The notes: a model not told the origin generated them from the letters alone. A DNA stretch of 64,000 nt from Climacteris rufus (GCA_013398175.1 VZRZ01000509.1:2083133-2147132), one strand, 5' to 3'. Shown: positions 14,086-28,305, numbered from the stretch's first letter. Numbers and translations are program-made.

Positions 14086-15576
14086 GTAAGTACAGATTTC
14101 CCTGAGTGTTTGAGGTAGTGCAATAAGAGCTTATTCAAATTGATGTGTGTGATGTACCTTCATATAGGCAGAGATGCATGAATTTCTTTCTCTGCAATTA
14201 AGGGTATAACTGGCATCCAGTTACTTTTACACATTAAAGCCTGCCAAAGACTATGTAGAATTTTTTTTTTTAAAGTCAGGTTGCGTTTTGAAGTGAAACG
14301 GATTTTCCTGCAAGCTTTAATTGGAGTTAAAGAAAGCATAATTGAGCTCTTATAAAACAGAGCTTAGAAATGTATTGAATACTTTTTTTCCTGACATTTT
14401 GCACATGTACAGACCCATAAAAAAGAAAAAAAGGAGAGTCTGAGTCGTTTTGCTGAGATACACTTCAAGTGACCAACATTCAGTCATCTATTTGGTTCAT
14501 AAACAGGGAATTTGTGACAGTTTCAATGGAAACAAAATGAAAAATAAGTAGAACTAATTGGGCCTTCTGATGTACTATCATTACATGGAAGAGGAATAGA
14601 GACTTAGGTGTCTGTTTTTTAAGTTTCCAGCAAAATATGGTATGATTTGATTTAATCTATTGCAGAGGTGGGCATCAATGACTTTGTGAGTTGAACTCAG
14701 GCACCAATATTCGAGCTCCACGTCTGTTGATAACAGTTGTGTTTAAACCCGAAAGACACCAAACACTTACTAAGAGTAATTAATATGTTTATAATTCCTT
14801 TGAAAATACTGGCAAGGAGAGGAAGTGGTATAATTAATTCCAGTATTACTTTTTAAGGCCTCAGTAATATGGATATTGCTATTACAAATGTTAGTGACAA
14901 ATTGCTCAATTTCTTCGGATTTGGCTTTCGAGCTTATAAGTGACACAAAACTTTAATTGAAAGGAAAGTAAACTTAGACTGTTCAAAAAGGCACTTCTGG
15001 CTCGGAACAAGTAAAGTAATGGTAATTTATTCCCCTTCAAAAGCTCAAAAGATACTTAATTTTATTTCTCTTATGGACTAGCAGCTTTGTATTTTGAAGG
15101 TTTTCTTCATCAACGTTCAGTGTATAATGAGAGTTTGTGTATTTCTCATAATTTGTGGCAGTGATGATGAAGAGAAATGCATCAGCTAACCCTCTGTATG
15201 ACAATTTATTTGTGCATCAAATGAGTTTAGTAATTTTATAGAACAGTCAGAACAAACACATTTTACTGCTACTTTTATTACCATGTGTTTTAAGCACCTT
15301 TTTTTCTAACCTTTTCCATTTAATTTTGCTTTGGGTGTGTGGTTTCTACGCTACATAGTGATTTTTCACATGATTTAACAGCTTTAGATGAAGAATCACT
15401 GCAGTTTGATGTTCTTGCCACTCCTTACATATGGCTGGGTATTGGATATAATCTCAGTGAAGTTAATTATTTTCTATTATTTAAGACTGAAATGTTTGTT
15501 ACAATGAGGTACTTGATATGAACTGGTCTCCCACTTCCTAACTCTCTCTTATGTTCTTTTTTTTTTTCTGTGGGAC

Positions 15577-16095
15577 ATGCTCCACAAATCATTTCTCCTT
15601 TCCTGTATAATTGCCCATGTTTCCTCGCTTCTTAAGCCTTTGCCAGGAATTTTTTCCTCCCTTGCATTAAGTTGGCCACGTTCAAGGCACTCTTGGTTCT
15701 GGCTTAACCTTGGTCCTCATTTCCTTTACCGTCAGCACTTCCCAAGCATCGCTCTTAATTCCCCTTTTGTCTGTTTTGCTCACTCCCAACTTTGTGTCTT
15801 TTTCCACGCTGCCTCCTACACATGGAACAGCCTCCCAATTAACGTACGTAAAGATCCTTCACTATCCTCCTTCAAACAACTCCTGAAAATTCACTGATTT
15901 TGTAACGCATTTCAGTAATACCAACCACTTGTCATTCTGTCTGTGTTGTGTTGTGTTTTGCATTTCCTGTGCTTTACAGCTTGTGCCCTTTCAACTCTTT
16001 GGGGTAGAAATTGTAGTAGGGGTTTAGCACTTTCTTTTTTATTGCTTAGCACCGTGTGCTTCCCCGGCACTACATAAAACCAAAATAAGTCTATT
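15577..16095 (+). mobile_element. Ancient L2-like LINE 3' end with reverse-transcriptase C-terminal remnant
   Basis: The open frame 15577-15897 ends AASYTWNSLPINVRKDPS then LSSFKQLLKIH. This is the C-terminal signature (WNSLP...SLSSFK..LK.HL) of L2 and related CR1-group LINE reverse-transcriptase proteins. Downstream the DNA reads CAACTCTTTGGGGTAGAAA, later TTAGCACCGTG and CGGCACTACATAA. This matches the 3' UTR style of L2-like elements in amniotes (CTTTGGGGCAGG...TAGCAC...CTACA). The copy is truncated at its 5' end and is not functional. Family placement (L2 versus another CR1/L3 clade) is inference. Confidence 0.72.
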
Positions 16096-18899
16096 CATTG
16101 TGGATGTATCAGTTTATAAGGATTTAAGTTTTGGAATTGAAGGTGTGCTGTCACTAGAGAGATGCAGATTTCCAGAGACCAATGTTTTCAAATGTAGGTA
16201 GCTTAGAATTACTTACCAAAATGTGTAAGTATGGAAACTGTCCTTCTGTTCTAAGCTGCCCAGCTTTAGTAACTCCTGTTGGCCTCAATGAGAAAAGTAA
16301 ATGCTCATCACGTACAATCATACAATCATTAGATTAATTAAAATCATTATATTTTTCAGCTTCTATACTGGAAACATTTGGCAAGAGATGAATAAAGTAT
16401 ATTAGATGCTATCTTATTCTGTTCATTTTCAAAAAAATGAAAAAAAAGTCCTGTTCTAATGAGGAAAGGGATGGTGCCAATTAAACTTATTAAAAAGTTC
16501 TTCTATGGTGAGCAAGAACTTTTTTTTTTACTTTGCATTTCATTCCCAAGGATTAAACTGCTCAGATCTGAAATTTGAGTTTGGATAGCACATACTTCAT
16601 GATTTTCTATAACTTCTGCTGATATAATTACCAAGGTATGTAGAAAGTCTATGCTAATTTGAACTGCTTTAGGCAGGTATTGGTGAACACTGGTTATGTT
16701 GTCCTTGTCTACAAACATAGTCATCAGTTTTAATAACTAAGCCTATGAAGATATTTTCTTTCTTTATCTCTCAAGTTACGTTATGCAAAGGAGTGCAAAG
16801 CCACGAGATTACCATAGAGAATATCTAAGAATATAGGAATTCTTTTGACAAATTGATTTATAACTAGTTTCCTTTAATTACCAAAATTTTTAGTGTAATA
16901 CACAATGCCCTTATGATATTTCCTGGCTATTTTTCTCTGTCAGAAAGAACTGGTAAAGTTCTCAGGCTCTAGGGTTTTCATTTTTTACTTTTAAAAATAA
17001 AAAATTTGTTTTAAGTGCCAGAGTTTTTGCTGCTTTATCACTAAAGAATAACTTATTTTCCTATTGAACTTTCATGGATGTTCTTATTTTACCTTAGTCT
17101 TACACTTGCTGACAGTATACTGCTGTCCAGAATGTCCTGTGTAAAGCTTGAGAATTCTAAGACATTATTCAAATTTATATCAAATCCTTTAAATGGATGA
17201 TGATTACTTAAAGGGCTTTAAGAAAATTCGATCAGATGAGATCTGTCCTGGAGGTGAATTCTGTTTGTTGTCAGTCTAGTTACTTTCAGCCACTGTAGTG
17301 ATTATAATATTTAGAACTTTTCTTTTGTTCTCTTTTACATCAGATTTTTAGTATTGAAAGTATTTTCTAATGCACACATTTTTAGTACCACATATAAGTA
17401 CACATTTGATGTCTTCAATTTCATCATCTCTATATTTTTAAGAAGGATTTTTGGTTCTAAGCAACATTTTTTTTTTTTTTTCTTTTCTTTCTGAATTGAT
17501 AGGTTATCTCCTTTTCCTAGTTAATGTTCAGACTCATATGTGTGTAAAAAGTCAAATCTTTAAGATCCCTTTTTCTGGAAATGTATGTTGTAACTTAAAT
17601 AAGAAGCTTCTGAATGTGTTTTATCTCATTCTGAAAAAGTGACATTTTTATCACAGTGAAATGTGTTGAACTGTGTTCTATAGCAATAAAAATATTGTTG
17701 GTTCTTAATAAGATGATTAACTGTGATTTGGTATTATTGAATGTGATAATACATTCACCATCTAAGACCAGTTAAACCATGATCTGTGCAGTTTTTAGGT
17801 TTGGTTGAGTGTTTCTCTCTTACTATTAGATTTCAGAGGTCCCTAACAATTAAATGCTTAGCAGCAAATACCACAGAGAACTGTGGAGTAAAATTCATCT
17901 TGGCATTATTGTTGATAATAATAAAAATATACAGGCAGACTAGCTTTGTTTTATATGAAACACTTGTTATGTATATATTCTACACTTGAAAAAAGTAGGG
18001 TAGAGATTATTAGCATAGTCATGTGCACCTAAAAATGATGATCAAATAATGGAAAGGAGAAAATATTCTTCCTACATGAGAATTTCATAACACTAACTGA
18101 CTCTCTCAGTATACAAATAAATATACTTAATTTCAGCGTTTTGAATAATCTTTCATGATGAATTAAACTGGGAGAGTGTTGCATACTGATATGTGCCATA
18201 AACCTGCACATTTGTTTAATCACATGAATATTGTCTAATAGCTCTGAGTTTTAACACACTCCTTAAATATGGTATAATCAGTTATAATTCTTCCTTCCAC
18301 AGGCTTCAGTTTAGCTCTTAAATGTGAAGATAATTCAGATGCTCGTTGATCAGAAATATCTTTATATACATAAAAATACTTTTCCTCAGTGTAACAGTTT
18401 TATTTTTTATTTTCTGAAGTCATGTCTACGCTTTTGTTTTAATTCAGTCCTTCTCTGCTGGGTGATTCTTTGTGCAGTCTTCTCTCTTGTATGTGCATTT
18501 CCCAATACAGGATTCTGCTGGCTGGCAGAAGAATCTAAGATTTGTTGAGGCAGAAGGGAATGATGGGCTGACATAAGACTTTGTGACATGGTTTATTCCT
18601 TCCAAGTGAAATGGATGGGTTTCTTTGACCACCAAAATGATGGGTGAATTTCTTGCAGAGGGCAGTGCCATTCCTTGCTTGATAGCTGTCTGTCACATTC
18701 TCAGAACATTCACTTGCTTGTTCTGCCAGACTTGCATGAATTTGAGGGCAGTTTATGTGGACTCATTTTTGGTAGCACAAAGCATGAGAATTGGAGGAAA
18801 CAACAGGGTAGGAACAGGCCTCCAAACAGAGCCAAGGGTGCAAAAACATAAAATGTGTGAAAAAATAATGTGAACAAAGTGGAGTGAATACTGTGGATT

Positions 18900-18955
18900 T
18901 CATATACATACATACATAGATACACACACACATATATGTATGTATACACACACAC
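18900..18955. repeat. CATA/CA/TGTA mixed simple repeat
   Basis: Alternating purine-pyrimidine sequence of CATA tetramers, a CACACA run, an ATATATGTATGTATA centre and another CACACA run. It is partly self-complementary. Confidence 0.9.
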
Positions 18956-20508
18956 TGAAAGGGTAACAGAATTCTAGTAATTTTTATTAATATTATATAG
19001 AGTTATTTTGACATATTTAGGTCTGAAAGATGTTACAAGAACTAGAATGACCCCAGCAAAACCTATGAAAATGATACTGAATATGTGTTTCCAAATGCTG
19101 TGTGTTTCAAAGCTTAGGTGTTTAAAGTAAGCTGACAGTAGCAAAAGTTGGTGTATTAAAGCTCCTCTCCCTGTTCCTTAAAGTGCTGACCTCTTGTCAT
19201 TTGGAACAGGGTTTTTCGTTAGGCAGCTTGGTTAATGACCTTTTAAAGAAGATACTTGATGATGGTCATGCACTGGAATAATTTAGAGGGAATGTGTTGA
19301 GGAATCCTTTTCCCCCCCCTTCTCTTTTGAAGGACAGTTTATGTTCAATGCTGTAATTCTTCCAAAATTGGAAACTAAAGTGATAACTCTAGAGGTACTT
19401 TTACCCACTTTTGTTTTGATTTTATTTTATTTTACTTGTGATAAGTAAATTGACAAAATTTTCTTAGTTTGTAAAACTTTGGTGTGTGAAATGAGTCATA
19501 AGTGTAGGCATATGAAGCTGTCATTACTTGGGTTCATTGGGTCTTTATTTTCTCTTTTTGAAAACCATGGAAACAATGCAGTTAGTTTTTATACCACCTA
19601 AAGCTTTTCATTTATTCTTCCACAGCCTTTTAAAATGCTTTACATTTAATATGCAACAATATGTAGCCTTTGTTTGGGTATTGATTGCTGAAGAGAGAGG
19701 GTGGAAGTAATTTTGTGTTTAAAGTGAGACTGGAAGCCATATAATATGGACCTTCCTCTTGGCCTTGGTACAGATGTAACGTGTATCCAAGCTTCCATCT
19801 CCTTGATATTAAAATGTAACTTTACTTTTTATTGGCATGTTGACATAATTCTTTTTATTCTCAAAGGCTGGATTAGGGTTTGGATAGAATGCAGTTCAAC
19901 AAGGAGAGGCATCTCCATTGGCATGATTGCATTTCTTTTTGATGGAGGTGCATTAATTTTCAACAAGCATTGCCTTAAGCAGTACAGCTCAAGCAGGCAG
20001 GATTTCTTGGGGCTTGTGCCTTGACTTCTATGGATTATCTCATGTCTATTGAGGTGGGAGCTCACATTGTAACTTCATTTAGTCAGACGTGCATAAAATC
20101 CCTCTGTTAGCTGGCTCCCTACATTTGTGAAAAGCTTCCAGGTCTGACTTGTTTATTTGTTTTAACCTCTGTAAAACTGAACAGCAGTTCTTGGAATTGG
20201 GAATGGGATGACACAAACACAGACAGACTTGGAAGCAGACTAAAATTAGGATCTTTTTGAATGCTTATTTAACTGCTGGGTAAATACCAGGGATTTGAAT
20301 TTGCTCTGTTGTTATGCATTATATTTATTTTGTTTATGATGGAGGATTTAGAAAATACTCAGTTCTTCAGCAGCCAACTTTCAAACCAATTTCAATGCAC
20401 TAGGTAACATAGAAGGCAGCAGATAAACTCCTGGATTGAATATGTTTCATCATTTTATTTCCAAATGCCTGGCACTGTTTCTCCTCCTGATTTTTTTATT
20501 GTTTATAT

Positions 20509-20528
20509 GGTCTTGCCTTTGCAAGACC
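20509..20528. repeat. Small perfect hairpin within a duplicated 13-mer
   Basis: GGTCTTGC and GCAAGACC form a perfect 8-bp stem with a CTTT loop. The string TTTATATGGTCTT occurs on both sides (about 20502 and 20528). Probably an incidental local duplication. Confidence 0.7.
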
Positions 20529-21594
20529 TTTATATGGTCTTACTGAAGTGATGTGGTTCATTCAGTTTTCCTTGCAATTTTATTACATTTTTTTGAAGTT
20601 CAAAATTGGGAATAAGCAGTTAGTAAGTAAAACCAATAGTCCCAGAGATTGCAAACAGCAAAGTATAGCTTCCTTGCTTTTCTAGACCGCTAATGAATGT
20701 GTACTGTAATGTTGGTCAGTGAAGTATTAACTTAATTTAGAATAAAGACTTACAACCCCTTCTACAAAGTCAGTCTTGTTTAAATTTTTAAAAAAGTACA
20801 AGCAATAGAATTTTTTTTACATTGTATTTGTATTCAAAAGCGAATACCTAATTAGCTCACGCTCTTTTTGGAATCCAGTCAGTGGCAGCATGTTTTTAAG
20901 ATCTAGGAATCTGAAAATAGAGAAGCACAGTAAGGGAAAGTGATTTGGCTGCTTTTGCTGAATAGATTTGAATATTGCTTGGAGTTTCATTTACCTCTCA
21001 TGGCATGCATTCTTCTTTCATTTTGAAGGATTTTAGGTATATCAAAAGGAGCACTTTCATCTGCAGTGTTCTAATGAACTAATTAAAATGAATTTATGGC
21101 TGCATTATATTATTGGATGGGTTTCTGTTCTCTAGTATGTGACTGGTATAGTGTGCACTGACAATTAATGCTTCCCTCATTAATTTTGCTGAATGATTTT
21201 GTGTGTTTTCCAGCTTTTTTGGCCAGGTGATCTATCAGGATATGTGAGTTTAGTTATCTTTAGGGAATTAGAGTGAAAAAAAACATGGGGAATGCTGCAA
21301 CTTTTTGACCCTTGGCTTGTCATCTTGTTATAAACATACCTCTGAATTGCCTGGATTGTAGAAGTCTTCATGTTTTGTTCTTAGTGCTTATCCTTCAGGG
21401 ATAAGATTCAGCAGAGAACTTGAACATACCTGATAGAAGCTGTAGTGTCCCAGTGCACCTCATGGTTCCCAGAGAGAAAGACAGAATGTCCTTCATACCT
21501 GTCAGGGTTCAGATTTATACTCTCAATTCACAGGACAGTCTTGATGCTGTGCTATTTGGCAAAAAGATTTATTGAATGAGAGGAGTGTAGTTTT

Positions 21595-21690
21595 GAAGCC
21601 TAGCAGTTAGGTCAGTCGTCTGGGAAATGGGAAATGCAGGTTACAATACCGGTAATTCCTGTAAATTATTCCATCCTTTATTAGGTGTAG
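21595..21690 (+). repeat. MIR-like ancient SINE relic
   Basis: The sequence AGCAGTTAGGTCAGTCGTCTGGGAAATGGGAAATGCAGGTTACAATACC (at about 21603-21650) resembles the tRNA-derived head of amniote MIR-like SINEs, where a B-box-like GGTTC.A.TCC follows TCTGGGA..GGGAGA. The downstream part is degraded. The assignment rests on recall of sauropsid MIR copies. Confidence 0.5.
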
Positions 21691-22049
21691 GGTTGTGACT
21701 GTTACGTGCTGTACTTGAAGCTGCACTTGGGGACTCTTTAGGCAGTGAAGCTAGTAGAGAGTGCCTCATCCACTTGCATAGTGCACTTACATACAAAGAA
21801 CATCCTAGTTTGTGCTGGTACCTGCACCCATTTCTACGCCTGAGGTCTTGGATTTTTTAAATAATAAGCGTTCTGATGCAAAAGGAGCACATCTTCCTGC
21901 CATAGCTGCAGTCAGCATAATTCTTCAAGTTAAAAAATTCCTTTAGCATTGTTGTACTCCTGTGGCATCCTTTGCTTTGAAGCTTACTGCACACCTGATC
22001 TGCCTAATCACCAAAGATTTTGTTCTGTTGTTTTCTGGTTCGATGGTCT

Positions 22050-22095
22050 TATCTATCTATCTGTCTATCCATCCATCCACCCATCTAGTTATCTA
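22050..22095. repeat. ATCT/ATCC tetranucleotide microsatellite
   Basis: ATCT units grade into CTGT, then ATCC units, ending ATCTAGTTATCT. This is an impure tetranucleotide repeat in the intron. Confidence 0.9.
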
Positions 22096-24830
22096 ATTTG
22101 AGAAATAATTTCCCACAATAGGTAGGGCCATATAGACACATTTCTGAAAATATAAACACGTAAGAGAAGGTTTAAGCTTGCTGCCTCCGGTAGAGAGATG
22201 ATTCAGTAATGGTGTCTGTTTGCCCTTCTCTTTCTTAGATGGACATTGCCAGCTAAGAAATTGCTGTTTAGTGTTTGTTAGGTGTTTTTGTCTTGCTTCA
22301 TATGGCTAGTTGCTTACAAGAAATTGGATGAACAACTTTTTTTAGAAAACTTTCAGTGTAGGAATTGGTCACAAACACTGTGGATTCATTCCAATGTCAT
22401 GAGGCAAGTCCAGCTTTTCGTTTCCCTATGCTATTGGCTGTGCAGGATGTGTTTAGTTTACTTTTTGTTCAGTTCTCTAAACCATGATGATTGAGATCTT
22501 TTGGATATAACCTTCTGTAGAATAAGTTGGCAACAACAAGTTTTATTTGCTGTTGCAGGAAATTGGATTTTACCTAGTGGTGATATTGCTTGCTTCGAGC
22601 AAAACCATCAGTTTTAATTCACTTCTGCAATTCAATAACCCTCTCAGGAAAGGAGCTTGTTTCCTTAGCCTTTCTAACTGGGAGCCACGTGGGAGGGCAG
22701 GGATGGAAATGTGAGGGCATCAGCCTGGTGCTGTCTCACTTTCAACCTCCAGAGATAGCAGAGCAGCTGAGGCAGGGCCAGAGGCACAGCCCATGTGTTG
22801 TTCCTCCTCAACACATCTGTGGTTAATTGTCTCCCTTTCTGTCTCCTGAGACTTTCTTTCGGTTTCATTTTCTCTGTGCCTGAGGACTAATGTTTTGTGT
22901 GGATAGCAGTCAGTTTTTAAATGGGTATAGAAATTCCTTTTAGTGATTACATGCACCTTGAAAAAGGACAGGTCTGGATATATGGGTCTCTGTGCATGAC
23001 CTTTGCCTGTTGGTGCTCCTGTATTTTTTTTTTGGTATCTTGTATTAATGAATATATTAATTTGTGAGTTTATGGTATCATTACTGCTTTATAAATTGTA
23101 TTGTCATTACATGTGAAGGTCACTATCTGGTGAGCACTGTGTGGTACTAGAGACTCCTAGTTGAAGTTATGAGACAGAATCTTCTTGTGACATCACAAGA
23201 AAAAAATTTTCTAAGGAAAGAATCCCTTAAAGCATTTCATTACGGTTTCCAAGGTGATTGCACAACTAAAAGCTCAGTACTAAGAGCTTCTCTTGTTTAC
23301 TGATCCTCATGTGTGTATTAAAAACTGACAGTCCTGTAAATTTCTATTGGTTTTTAATACACAGCAGTAAATATTGTACATTTAGTAGTGAAAGGCTCTG
23401 TGGGAACATTGTTGATAGGGCGTAAGCAGGCTGTTTTTATTTATTTGGGGTTTTCTGCCTTTTTTATTTCTCTTTAAGCAATATTGTCTACACTTTTGCT
23501 AAGTACAACTTGACAGTGTCTCAAGCACTGGTGACAGCCAGAGGCAGCATTTACCATGAGCAAACATTAACTCATTTTCATTGGGAGCAGTAGTGACAAA
23601 CTTAGTGGGGAGTGGAGCAGTGAAGAAGGGAGCAGTGGCCTAATGGAAACACATTTGTTGGCTACCTCTAACCTGGGAGGGGAGAAGATCTTGAATGGAC
23701 AAATCCTATTTAAAGAATTGGCTAATTAATTGTCCTACTCTACAGACTAGCATTTTGTATCGTTTTCAGTAATAATGCAAACTGCTTTTATTATTTCCGT
23801 CTTTCAGAAGACGCGTAACTGGGAACTATTTTGTTATTTGACGTCCTTCATTGAATTGCCCTCAAAAAGGAGATTTTTTTTTTCCATCTGAATGAACGTA
23901 TTTAGTTGTTTTCTGAATGATCATGTACTAAGATTGGGTTTGTGCCTTGCATAGCCCCACCTTGTTTGAGGATTGAAAAGACAGAATGGCCTCACGCCAG
24001 TTTATTCCTTGTACAGTGAAGCAAAACCAAACCTAACCCATCATATCCGTATTGATCTTACAGTTAATTAGTTTATTAATATTTTATGATATCTGAACAG
24101 TCTTTCAATGTTTTTTTTTTCATTCCTTCAGTTGATACTGGGGTTCTTTCCTGCATTTCATGTTTTCAAGTGGTATTTGTTCTCTAGTGGGCTGACTGAC
24201 TTCTGTAAGCCAAGAGCCATCAGCTTATCATCAGTGAAATATGCAGCCAAAACTTGGAAGCAAGAAGATAACCAGTTTCAGATGTTTGAACATGATCTCA
24301 CCCTAATGTTGTGGTGTGGAGGTTTTGGGGTTGCAGGCTTCCCCTTTCAAACATTTATTAAAGTATTTATTTAATCCCTGTCTACTGGGATTCTGATTTA
24401 AGGGGAATAGTAGTTGCAAGTATGCTATCCTGGGTGATTTTGAAGAGGAGGTGTGAAAGTGTGAAAGCATAGAGCGTGCTCCTCTTTCTGGTAGATATTC
24501 CTGGTTTGAAAGCTTCTGCTCTAGCTGCTGAGGATAAGAGGATGCCATATGGGGAGAAGGGAGGGAGGAGAATGTCTAAGACCTCTTATGGAAGGTAAGT
24601 AGCCAGTATTTAGATATTCAGAAAAGCTTGACAGCTGTTCTTTAAAGCAACTCAGAGAATAAAAACAATTTAAGAAAACTGTGAGCACATCGTTATTACT
24701 TTAAATTGCAAAGTTCAAACAACTTTGTATTTCATTCCATTATTTAGTGTTAGTAGTTAAAATACCCCAAAACACAACAACCAACCTTCTCACCTATCTG
24801 TCTTCATGTTTCTACTTGTTTTATTTCTAG

Positions 24831-25025
<195 letters not shown>

Positions 25026-27662
25026 TAGGACAAGAAAAGCCCCCGTTAGTAATCTTGGGTATCAATCCCTATAGCTCTTCCTGTTATTGTTGCAGGAGAC
25101 CAGCTGAGGCTTTAAACATGAAAACAAACTATGCTTTCACATTGTTTTTATCTGACTCATCTGAGCTCGGACAATGATGCCGGATCCGGTAAAAGGGTTG
25201 CAGATATCAATATCCGAAAACAGTACGTGAGACAGCTGATACATGTTGGTTGAACATTCTTACAACGTTTTGCATGACTTTGAAAAGGCATCTAAAGTGA
25301 TTGATACCCTTTTACATTGTTTGGCTTACGTGCAAGTTACCATAAAAGCCAGTGAAAGAAGCTTTTTCATGGAGGATTTCTTTTCCATGTGGCATTTTTT
25401 CTGACCGTGGGAAGAGAACTATTAAAGAGTTATCATCTTAAAATTTCTCATGACCTGAAGTGGCTCTTAAAGTTGATTGCAGATTACAAGGGCAGCCAGT
25501 TGCCTTGTCTTAGTTCCCCTTTTCCCCTCAAAGTTTTCCATTGCTTTCCATTGCTTCATACTTACGTGAAGTGCTTCCCTGGTTTATGAAAAGAATACTA
25601 ACACAGGTGTGCTGCCACTTGCAGTGTAACTGAATATTTGGCATGAGACAAACAATGTGATGGTTAATTGCCAAACATCACTAGTAGGTATGGTAGGAAA
25701 TGTAGTGTAATCTGTGTGTAAAGCCACTGCTTTTATTTGGTTGTTTTTCGTAGTTGCCCTAGTATGTCAAAATGGGGCTGCATGTCCAGAAACTTACAAC
25801 CACTAAGTTTTGTGAGACATAGATTGTTCTTGATTTTTTGACAGTATATAGGGCTTTGATTAATTTTTGGATGTAGAGCAAAATTTTTTTAATAGATAAG
25901 AATAAAGTAAGGCAGGCCTGGAAAACAAGTCACAGACATCCTCTGAACTAAATTTTATTTAATTTTCATCGTAATACCTAACAACAGTGGCCAGAACGGG
26001 TTTCAGATTTCATTATGGATCATTTTTTTTTACTTTGTTCCTTGGTTGTTTATTGTTGGTTTTTCTGTTAAATTCCAGATGTTAGTGTTTTGGGGGGTGG
26101 GGTGGGGTTTGCCTTTAGAATAGTAGTCATGACCAAAAACAGGAAGTATGTACAACCCTGATTTTCATGTTACAATTACTACTTTCCTAAAGAGAAGGCT
26201 GCTGCTTGGCAGAGTGCTCAGATATAATTAGATACAGCTTGAGAAGGAACACCTGAAAAGTCTGTATCCAGCTATGTTTAATCAAACATATGTCTTCATG
26301 GAACTGTTAAATATATATACACTCAACACTCAAATACCATGCATGAACTTGATATTTTGTTAGGAAATACAAGATGGTATCTAAGATAATACCAACAAAT
26401 ACCCTCTAGAATTTTCTTGCTGGTGTTATTTCCAATCTGCAGCACCAGGTGTTTTGAGTGACTAGTGCTGCTATTTTACAGTTCTTACCTGTTGCTGCTG
26501 AGTTGCAGCAAAGCTGTTGTCTAATGTCTTTACTTTTGGAATTTTGGGAGATGATGCTTGCTGTTATGAAAACGACAACTCTATTTTGTGGTTCTGGTAT
26601 AATAGTGCTTGAATGATGTTGGCATAATTGAGAAGGGAGAAGAACAGAAATTTGTGAAGTCTTAGTGTGTTCTTGGTCTGCAAACAAATATAAACTGATG
26701 GATTCTAGGATACCTCAGTAAGACAAAGGAAACCATTTAAAAATTGGTTTGATACACTGGTGATTTAAAGGTTTATTCAGAATCCTTTGCCCTTCTAAAT
26801 GTTTTGGTGGATTTCTGAAGAATTCAGGTATGTCAACTAGTTATAACTTGAGCATGGCAAGAAAAAAAAGATGGTATTCCAGATATGTCCTCTCTGCACT
26901 TGAAATTAGAGCTCGATGTAATAATTCAGTACCCAATTTAAATCCTTAATAAACCAAAAATCTTTATATATCTGTAATTTTTATTCCTATGCTCATACTT
27001 GTGATTTTTTGCTATTAAGAATGGTACCTCATGCACAATTTCACTGGAATCAGTTTCTTGCATAATGCATAAATACCAGCTCCTCAGTAAGAATGGGGAG
27101 CAGTTTTTCTGGTGTTTTTCTCTGAGCTGTTTCATTTTACATCTGCTGGAAAAAGTGTTTTTCTTTTTTATGTAAACCAAATTTTGCATCAAAGCACCTT
27201 GTACTTTCTGGGTTTAATATAACTCTGTTTTTACTATTTTTAACATGTATTTGGATGTAGACCAAAGATGGTGACATCCATAAAAGTCATGTTACGCTTA
27301 TTTCATTGCTTTAAAAAAAATTGGTTCTCCAAGAATATTTATTGTAATATTAGTCATATTCTCCTGAGCCATGGAAATGACCCCTATAATTTATTAAACA
27401 AATGTTATGTTATGATGAAACAGAAACCTGTGAGGTTAGGTATTTGCTTAGAGGTATTTGAAGAACATTGTTTAAATCTTAATTTACTACTGTCTTAAAG
27501 GTTTTAAAAGAAGCTGGAATACCAAATGTGTTATTTAAAAACCTTAAAATTACTAAGGTATTCTTAATGAGATGATTTTTGAGATCAGCAGTAGCCAGCA
27601 AATGCATGACAGGGTAATAAAAGTGGTGAACAATGTGAGCTTGCAGACTTGAAATCCATGTC

Positions 27663-28305
27663 TGGCCTGGTTTGAGATAAATTTAGAGGAAACAGTTCCC
27701 ACCAGCCCCTCCCCTACCAGGTTCAGGAAGAAATTTATTGGAAGAAAGTGAAAAAAACCCTGTTTATTCACACACTATGTATGCAGACACAGCAAAGGAC
27801 AAAAAAGCCCAACAAATGAATAATGTCAGATAATAAACCCCTTGCAGGGGGAAACCTTTGCAAAATTCCCAGAGTCCCAAAGCTGGGGTCTCGGTGCAGG
27901 GCCTCCCCAGGCCGGGGGTGTGGGGGGGTGTGTGTGTTTGTGTATCCTCTCAGTGATCAGCACTCCAGTCCCAGGTGATGATACAGGTCGAAGGAAAAGG
28001 AAAAAAAAAGGAAAACAGAGGTCCCAAGGGGAAAAAAAAGGAAAACAGAGGTCCCAAGGGGAAAAAAAAGCAAGAGCTGGCCAAAATTCAGAAAAAAACC
28101 CTCTCCCTGCTGCGGCAAGCAGCCCACAGGAGCTGGGAAGAAGAAGAAAGAATCCAGGGGAGTAGCCTTGTTCTTAAGAAGTCCACTGAGAGGAAAAACT
28201 TCCATTCCCTTTCGGGTAGAAACATCACCCTGTACCGAAAGTTCTGTGCACGCAGCTGACAATGGGAATACAATATTGGGGAAATGATACAGTCACCCCA
28301 GGACA
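27663..28305 (-). mobile_element. Solo ERV LTR (643 bp), antisense, with 5-bp target duplication
   Basis: The + strand starts TGGCCTGGTTTGAG and ends GTCACCCCAGGACA. Read on the minus strand it opens TGTCCTGGGGTGAC, a familiar avian LTR start. Identical ATGTC pentamers flank it at 27658-27662 and 28306-28310. A minus-strand AATAAA lies at 27734-27739 near the 3' end. A 30-bp unit is repeated 2.3 times at 28001-28070. There is no retroviral coding sequence between or beside the ends, so this is a recombined solo LTR. The 5-bp duplication would suit an ERVL-like or related element; the class is uncertain. Confidence 0.88.
28001..28070. repeat. 30-bp tandem repeat, 2.3 copies, inside the LTR
   Basis: Two near-identical 30-bp units (28001-28030 and 28031-28060) are each built of a poly-A run, GGAAAACAGAG and GTCCCAAGGG. 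A third partial A-rich copy runs to 28070. The units differ at only one position, so the duplication is young compared with the substitution load of the rest of the window. It produces a repeated lysine-rich string in one frame, which is not evidence for a protein. Confidence 0.93.

Larger units (their letters stand above)
14086..24830 (+). other. CDK19: CDK19 intron of 10.7 kb
   Basis: This phase-0 intron lies between the DLW and HII exons, with GTAAGT at the donor and TTTCTAG at the acceptor. It contains an L2-like LINE 3' end (15577-16095), a MIR-like relic (about 21595-21690), mixed TG/TA simple sequence (18900-18955), a small hairpin (20509-20528) and a tetranucleotide microsatellite (22050-22095). 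A GC-richer block at about 22650-22860 is unassigned. I see nothing else in the rest. Confidence 0.9.

Noticed and set aside
13843..14118. Open frame reading from intron through the LLRELK exon
   Set aside because: Only 13975-14085 is coding; the flanks are separated by clear AG and GT splice sites and lack kinase homology.
26090..26108. G-rich run considered as a G-quadruplex
   Set aside because: Only three separate G runs are present (6, 4 and 4), so the standard four-run motif is not met.
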